From Litoribacillus peritrichatus (GTDB taxonomy: Bacteria > Pseudomonadota > Gammaproteobacteria > Pseudomonadales > Litoribrevibacteraceae): a stretch of 64,000 nt of DNA. The notes beneath the pieces were generated by a model, which saw only the letters and a program-made list of their open reading frames with translations, was not told where the DNA came from and searched no databases. Shown here piece by piece: positions 59,059 through 64,000 of the stretch. The first letter of the stretch is position 1; each line of letters opens with the position of its first letter. The stretch covers positions 1,240,001 to 1,304,000 of the forward strand of contig NZ_BAABBN010000004.1 in NCBI RefSeq assembly GCF_039537985.1. The letters are read 5' to 3'. The translations under genes and the position numbers were made by a program.

Positions 59059-62000
59059 TTGTTTACTGTTTATCACTCAAATGATGTTTCGATTCTAAAG
59101 TCGCTTGTCGTTGAACTTATGCAACGATCGCCATTGGATAGCCCTTTTTCAAGCGAAACCATACTTGTTCAAAGTCCAGGTATGTCTCAGTGGTTGAAAT
59201 TACAAATTGCAGATCAGTTTGGCATTGCGGCGAACATTGATTTTCCATTACCTGCGACTTTTATTTGGGATATTTTTAAACAGGTTTTGCCTCAGGTGCC
59301 TGAACGAAGTGCATTCTCGAAAGAGCAAATGTCATGGCGTTTAATGCAAATTATTCCAGATTTTCTGACACAAGATGAGTTCAAACCCTTAGCAAGTTAT
59401 TTAGCTGATGATGACAGCCAAATTAAGGGCTATCAGTTATCGGCAAAAATCGCTGATATTTTCGATCAGTATTTAGTGTATCGGTCAGATTGGGTGAATC
59501 AGTGGGAGTCTGGAGCATTGGTTTCTTCTCTTGAGGGAGAAGACGCATGGCAGTCGAAACTTTGGAAGGCGCTCTTTGAGCATACTGTGGGTTCAGGGGC
59601 TTCTTTTTACCATAGGGCGAATTTATATCAGCGATGCATTGATACCCTGAAAGGAGGGCGCTGCCCAGCGGAAATTAAAGCATTGAGGCGCATTTTTGTC
59701 TTTGGTGTTTCAGCCTTGCCGCCAAAATATCTTGAGGTATTAACGGCTTTAGGAAACCACATTGATGTTCACTTTATGCTGTCAAACCCTTGCCAGTATT
59801 ACTGGGGCGATATTCTGGATCAAAAATATCTTGCAAAGCTTGCTAATAAGCAGCGCCTTTCGTTTTTAAATAAACCTGAACGAAACCTTTTAAAAGCGCC
59901 AGTTGAAGATTATATCCAGGGCTCAGCCGGAAATAGCTTATTGGCTTCCTGGGGGAAAGTAGGGCGCGACATGCAACGGCTTTTATCCGAGTGCACTGCG
60001 TCTGAGGTAGAAGCCTTTGTAGAGCCGGCTGACGATTCATTGCTGCACCATATTCAAAATGACATGCTGATGCTGAATGACCGCTCAATCACTGAAGAGC
60101 ATGCCGACAGCGTTTTTAAAGAAGTCATTTCTCATACAGATTCGTCATTCAAAGTGAGTGTGTGTCACTCCCCCATGCGTGAAGTTGAGGTGCTGCATAA
60201 TTATCTTTTAGACCTCATGAATGATGATTCTGAATTGTATCCCAGAGATGTGGTTGTCATGGTGTCTGATGTTGACGTCTACAGCCCGTACATCAATGCA
60301 GTGTTCTCATCTCAGCCGAAAGAACAATTTATTCCATACTCGATCTCTGACTTATCGACCAATCAGTTCAATTCCGTTGTTCAAGCCTATTTGTGGGTGC
60401 TGGGCATGAAAGAGCATCGTTGCACCGCTTCTGAGTTGATAGCCTTTATTCAGGTTCCTTCGGTTCTGAAACGGTTTGGGATTTTAGAGTCCGAGTTAAG
60501 TTTGTTGACCCATTGGATTGGGGATGTTGGTATTCGTTGGGGATTGGAGCCTGAATCTGCTGTTGAATTTGATTTGCCTGAGATGACGACCAATACCTGG
60601 TTGTTTGGCTTGAAAAGAATGCTTGCAGGGTACGCGATTCCAGAATCCAGTGGGGTTGTGAACGGTGTTTTATCGTACGATCAAATACAGGGCCTGTCTT
60701 CTGAGCTGGCAGGGAAGTTGGGCATTTTAGTCAACGAGATTATCAATATACGGTCTCGTTTTCAGGCCTCTATGGCTGTGTCGCAATGGCATGCATTATT
60801 GAATGAATTGCTGAATCAATGTTTCTTGGCTACCAACGAAGAAGACTCTCATCAGATTCATTTGATTCGAGACAACATCTCGCGATGGGTAGAAGAAATA
60901 TCCATGGCGGGGTTTGAAGTTGGCCCATCGGAGGAGCGTTCATCAGAAATTTCTTCGGAAGTTGTTTTTGAAGTGATGTCTGAGAAATTGATTCAACAGC
61001 GAATCAGTCAGCGCTTTTTGGCCGGACAGATTAACTTTTGTACATTAATGCCGATGCGTTCGGTGCCGTTTAAAGTGGTTTGTTTGTTGGGTATGGACGG
61101 GAATGCTTATCCTCGGCAGCAAACCCCGTTGGGATTTGATTTAATGCATGGTCGTTTTGAGTATGGGGATCGTTCAAGGCGAGACGACGATCGGTTTTTG
61201 TTCCTTGAAGCTGTGCTTTCTGCTCAGGAAAAGCTGATGATCAGTTACACGGGAAAGTCCATTCGAGACAACAGCGATATCATCCCCTCGATATTGGTCT
61301 CTGAGCTGCTGGAGTATTGTGCGGACGGCTTTGTGCTTGATGGCGACTCGCATTTAAAACCCGCCGAAAGTGCTCAAAGAATGCTGAGTCACTTGGTGTC
61401 AACACGGGCCTTGAACCCATACAGCGTATCAGAGTACCAGCCAACACAAGGTGGTTATCGAAGTTTTGATCAGCACTGGTTCGACATCGCAAAGCTTGAA
61501 GGCTGTTTTGAGGCTGATGCAGTGGATTTCATGGCTGAAAGATTACCTGGCTGTGAATGGCCTGAGTTTGTAGAAATCAAAGATTTAAAAGCGTTCTGGA
61601 ATAACCCCGTTTCATATTTTTTTAAATCTCGTTTGAGCGTGAACTTCGACTCGTACGATGCTTTGTTACAGGATGAAGAGAGTTTTGAGTTAGATGCTTT
61701 GCAGTTGTATCAACTTAAAAATCAGCTGTTGACCTATTTTCTATCTGAAAATTGGGAAGCGGAGTTAGAGGAAAACAGTGATCAAAAGTTGTTTGAGAGG
61801 GTTCAGGCTCAGGGCATTCTACCGCACGGCAATTTTGGTTCATTAGTACTTCAGGAACAAGTTGAGGCTACGCATTACTTGTATACCAAAGTGAAGCCCT
61901 ATGTGCCTAAGCAAGTGCAACCGGTGGAGGTTTGTCTGGATTTAGCGATTGATGATTCGAGGGTTCGGTTAGAAGGGTGGTTGTCGAATCTTGGTCCATC

Positions 62001-62484
62001 CGGTTATGTAAATTATCGTGTTGGCAGAGTCAGACCGAAAGATTTGATGAGTGCATGGGTGGATCATTTGGCTGGTGCCGCCATTGACCAACCAGAAGCT
62101 ACTCATTTAATCGGCTTTAACCCGAAGACATCAGAAGTAGAGCATCTGATGTTCAAAGTCACTGATAAGCTCAAAGCGACCCAAATATTGTCGAATCTTC
62201 TGAAAGCCAAAATTGAAGGCTCAAACCACCCATTATTTTTTGAAGTCAATGTTGCCAGTATTTACCTGGAGAAACTGAACTCACCAAGAGGCGGTGAAGA
62301 AGCTGCGTTAGTTGCATTGCTGGATGCCTTAGATAGTTGGTTTGAAGGTGATGAATACGTCAGCCGTTGTTGGTCGGAAATTAATGAAGACATGATTTCA
62401 GATTTTATAGAAACAACGCAGACATTTTATGCTGAAATGTCAGAGCATCTGGTTTCTGTCAGAGAGGAGTCTGACAGTGACTGA
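59059..62484 (+). CDS. recC: RecBCD enzyme subunit RecC
   Basis: 1141 residues (E. coli RecC has 1122) with a TTG start; GGGAAAG lies upstream, and FTVYHSNDVSIL matches the usual RecC N-terminus. SETILVQSPGMSQWLKLQIA, NIDFPLPATFIW and the later LMPMRSVPFKVVCLLGMDGNAYPRQ (quoted in parts) are RecC hallmarks. RecC holds the inactive helicase fold that reads Chi and guides RecB nuclease action in double-strand break repair. recB starts inside its last codons (8-base overlap), so the two are translated together. The intergenic region upstream shows no other gene. Confidence 0.95.
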   Translation: MFTVYHSNDVSILKSLVVELMQRSPLDSPFSSETILVQSPGMSQWLKLQIADQFGIAANIDFPLPATFIWDIFKQVLPQVPERSAFSKEQMSWRLMQIIPDFLTQDEFKPLASYLADDDSQIKGYQLSAKIADIFDQYLVYRSDWVNQWESGALVSSLEGEDAWQSKLWKALFEHTVGSGASFYHRANLYQRCIDTLKGGRCPAEIKALRRIFVFGVSALPPKYLEVLTALGNHIDVHFMLSNPCQYYWGDILDQKYLAKLANKQRLSFLNKPERNLLKAPVEDYIQGSAGNSLLASWGKVGRDMQRLLSECTASEVEAFVEPADDSLLHHIQNDMLMLNDRSITEEHADSVFKEVISHTDSSFKVSVCHSPMREVEVLHNYLLDLMNDDSELYPRDVVVMVSDVDVYSPYINAVFSSQPKEQFIPYSISDLSTNQFNSVVQAYLWVLGMKEHRCTASELIAFIQVPSVLKRFGILESELSLLTHWIGDVGIRWGLEPESAVEFDLPEMTTNTWLFGLKRMLAGYAIPESSGVVNGVLSYDQIQGLSSELAGKLGILVNEIINIRSRFQASMAVSQWHALLNELLNQCFLATNEEDSHQIHLIRDNISRWVEEISMAGFEVGPSEERSSEISSEVVFEVMSEKLIQQRISQRFLAGQINFCTLMPMRSVPFKVVCLLGMDGNAYPRQQTPLGFDLMHGRFEYGDRSRRDDDRFLFLEAVLSAQEKLMISYTGKSIRDNSDIIPSILVSELLEYCADGFVLDGDSHLKPAESAQRMLSHLVSTRALNPYSVSEYQPTQGGYRSFDQHWFDIAKLEGCFEADAVDFMAERLPGCEWPEFVEIKDLKAFWNNPVSYFFKSRLSVNFDSYDALLQDEESFELDALQLYQLKNQLLTYFLSENWEAELEENSDQKLFERVQAQGILPHGNFGSLVLQEQVEATHYLYTKVKPYVPKQVQPVEVCLDLAIDDSRVRLEGWLSNLGPSGYVNYRVGRVRPKDLMSAWVDHLAGAAIDQPEATHLIGFNPKTSEVEHLMFKVTDKLKATQILSNLLKAKIEGSNHPLFFEVNVASIYLEKLNSPRGGEEAALVALLDALDSWFEGDEYVSRCWSEINEDMISDFIETTQTFYAEMSEHLVSVREESDSD

Positions 62485-64000
62485 ACCGCTTAATACCTTA
62501 ACGTTTCCTCTTCATGGCTCGCGTCTGATAGAAGCTTCGGCCGGTACCGGAAAGACCTTTACCATAACAGGGCTGTATCTTCGGCTGTTATTGGGTCATG
62601 GCTCTGATCAAGGCACAGGTCAAGGCACAGGTACTGCTCATGAAAAGCCTCTGACGGTAGATCAGATACTGGTGGTAACCTTTACTGAAGCCGCGACTCA
62701 AGAGCTAAAGGATCGAATCAGGTTGCGTATTCGAGCTGCAAGGGAGGCGTTTGGGTTAGGTTCGACCACAGACCCGTTCATCAATGATCTGTTACGTGAC
62801 ATTTCTGATCATAAAACTGCGTTTGATATGTTACGCGCTGCAGAACGTCAGATGGATGAGGCCGCCATTTTTACGATCAATGGTTTCTGTATGAGGATGC
62901 TTCAACAGCATGCTTTTGAGTCGGGTAACTTCTTCTCTGTCACTATGTGTGAAGATGACAGAGAGATAAAACTGGTGGCCGTTAAGGATTATTGGCGCAG
63001 CTTCTTTTATGAACTCTCTCCTGCACTGATCAATGTGGTTTTGTCTTGTTGGAAAAACCCGGAAGCGTTGTCTCTGGAAATTGGAAAGTTTTTATCTGAA
63101 AAGCCGATTCGCTTTATTGAAGAACACTCGGTTGATGATTTGGAAGCCGAGCACGCTGTCAACCTGGTTCGTATCGGGGATTTTAAGTCTACGTTGAAGG
63201 AGCATTTCGGTGCGTTGGCGGAGGGAATTACCAAAGCGGCAGAAAACAAACAGCTGGATGGTCGGTCCTATTCGAAGAGGCATTTGCCTGGCTGGATTGC
63301 CTCTGTAAGGTCCTGGTTGGAACAGCCTATAGAGAATTATTATTTACCTAAAGAGTTGGAGCATTTTGGCAAGATTAAACTTGAGCTTAAAACAAAAAAG
63401 CCGCTTAATTTTGACTTGGATACAGCGGAGGTCATTCAGAATTTTATAGATTCGCCTCCGGAGCTAAGTACCAAGTTAAAACAACATGCCATCCGAAATG
63501 CTCGTAAAATTTACGCAAAGCATAAGCGAAAGCATCGGCTTCTAACTTTCGATGATCAGATTACAGGGTTGGTTTCGGCGCTATCAGACCCCCAAAGTGG
63601 TGATGCCTTTGCTGAACGGTTACGAACGCAATTCCCTGTGGCCATGGTAGATGAATTCCAGGACACCGACCCTTCTCAATATCAAATATTCGAACGGGTT
63701 TATGGAGGCCAGGCAAAGCAAGGCTTATTTATGATCGGAGATCCTAAACAGGCCATCTATGCATTTCGCGGCGGAGACATCTTTACTTACATGCGGGCAA
63801 GGCGAGCCGTTTCCAGCCATTATACGTTGGATACAAACTGGCGGTCTTCTGCGGATATGGTCCGAAGTGTGAATGCGGTATTTGAATGTTCAGTGAATCC
63901 ATTCATTTATAAAAATGATATTCCTTTTGACCCTGTAAAGCCGAATGGCAATGCCGTAAATATGTCCTGGGCGCTGGAAGGTTCCATTCAGCCTGCTATG
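62477..64000 (+). CDS. recB: RecBCD enzyme subunit RecB, N-terminal part (3' end outside window)
   Basis: At least 508 codons, open to the last base. The GTG at 62477 overlaps the recC stop region by eight bases. Helicase motif I is IEASAGTGKTFTITGLYLRLLL, Ia is VVTFTEAATQELKDRIR, motif II is VDEFQDTDP, and III/IV areas show MIGDPKQAIYAFRGGDIFTYM and TNWRSS. These are full RecB UvrD-type helicase motifs. The nuclease domain would lie beyond the window. Near the N-terminus a 12-bp duplication CAAGGCACAGGT (62609-62620 and 62621-62632) codes for a short Gln-Gly-Thr-Gly repeat in a surface loop. Confidence 0.95.
   Translation, partial: MTEPLNTLTFPLHGSRLIEASAGTGKTFTITGLYLRLLLGHGSDQGTGQGTGTAHEKPLTVDQILVVTFTEAATQELKDRIRLRIRAAREAFGLGSTTDPFINDLLRDISDHKTAFDMLRAAERQMDEAAIFTINGFCMRMLQQHAFESGNFFSVTMCEDDREIKLVAVKDYWRSFFYELSPALINVVLSCWKNPEALSLEIGKFLSEKPIRFIEEHSVDDLEAEHAVNLVRIGDFKSTLKEHFGALAEGITKAAENKQLDGRSYSKRHLPGWIASVRSWLEQPIENYYLPKELEHFGKIKLELKTKKPLNFDLDTAEVIQNFIDSPPELSTKLKQHAIRNARKIYAKHKRKHRLLTFDDQITGLVSALSDPQSGDAFAERLRTQFPVAMVDEFQDTDPSQYQIFERVYGGQAKQGLFMIGDPKQAIYAFRGGDIFTYMRARRAVSSHYTLDTNWRSSADMVRSVNAVFECSVNPFIYKNDIPFDPVKPNGNAVNMSWALEGSIQPAM

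Overview
The window looks like a chromosomal segment of a free-living, probably marine gammaproteobacterium. The evidence is the gene content (recC-recB with the Gammaproteobacteria-type subunit layout, an EfpL/YeiP-type EF-P paralogue, UPF0231/YacL, PsiE, a TfoX C-terminal protein, DUF938, DUF4124), the moderate base composition and the abundance of secreted proteins. No rRNA, tRNA, CRISPR array, prophage or insertion sequence was recognised. The genus cannot be fixed from the sequence alone.

Layout. 1-5.7 kb: the 3' end of a GH18 chitinase-like gene, a membrane-anchored glutamate-synthase-like flavoprotein, the peptidase MtfA, and a cobU-cobT-cobC cobalamin salvage operon. 5.7-13.3 kb: a sirtuin without cysteines, a phasin-like helical protein, a DsbA-family protein, a saccharopine-dehydrogenase-like reductase, a propeller lipoprotein, YacL and RmuC. 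13.3-19.2 kb: two sensor kinases flanking a REC-GGDEF-EAL protein, a c-di-GMP signalling unit. 19.6-28.5 kb: a secreted protein of unknown function, a DUF938 methyltransferase, the sugar kinase Mak, a TetR/DUF2269 divergent pair sharing a palindromic operator, a DUF971-Mrp iron-sulphur pair, PsiE, and two lipoprotein hydrolases. 28.6-30.8 kb: a hemerythrin-DUF2249-polytopic membrane protein operon, probably linked to NO or redox stress. 30.9-41.5 kb: a complete bacterial lipoxygenase, a LemA/DUF3137 membrane cluster, EfpL, a secreted cupin and a 1420-residue secreted beta-helix protein with three duplicated N-terminal modules.

42.5-51.5 kb: a fatty-acyl locus (MaoC-type hydratase, AraC regulator, long FabG4-like reductase, thiolase) resembling the mycobacterial HtdX-FabG4-FadA2 set. 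It is split by an A/T-rich accessory island at about 44.66-48.18 kb. The island carries two small orphan proteins, an apparently truncated protein that reads into a GC-rich attC-like hairpin, and a tightly overlapping operon of an Mrr-like PD-(D/E)xK nuclease, a histidine kinase without a sensor domain, and a stand-alone receiver. This nuclease plus two-component operon is the best candidate for an undescribed (probably defensive) system.

51.6-64 kb: a bacterial indoleamine 2,3-dioxygenase-like protein, a short MalT/LuxR-type STAND regulator, ETF-ubiquinone oxidoreductase, a secreted alpha/beta hydrolase, a P-loop kinase-like protein, a small RMF-like gene broken by a one-base frameshift, a small exported protein, and recC followed by recB, which runs off the window. 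ETF-QO, the thiolase/FabG/MaoC set and the possible phasin together suggest active fatty-acid or PHA metabolism; that link is inference.
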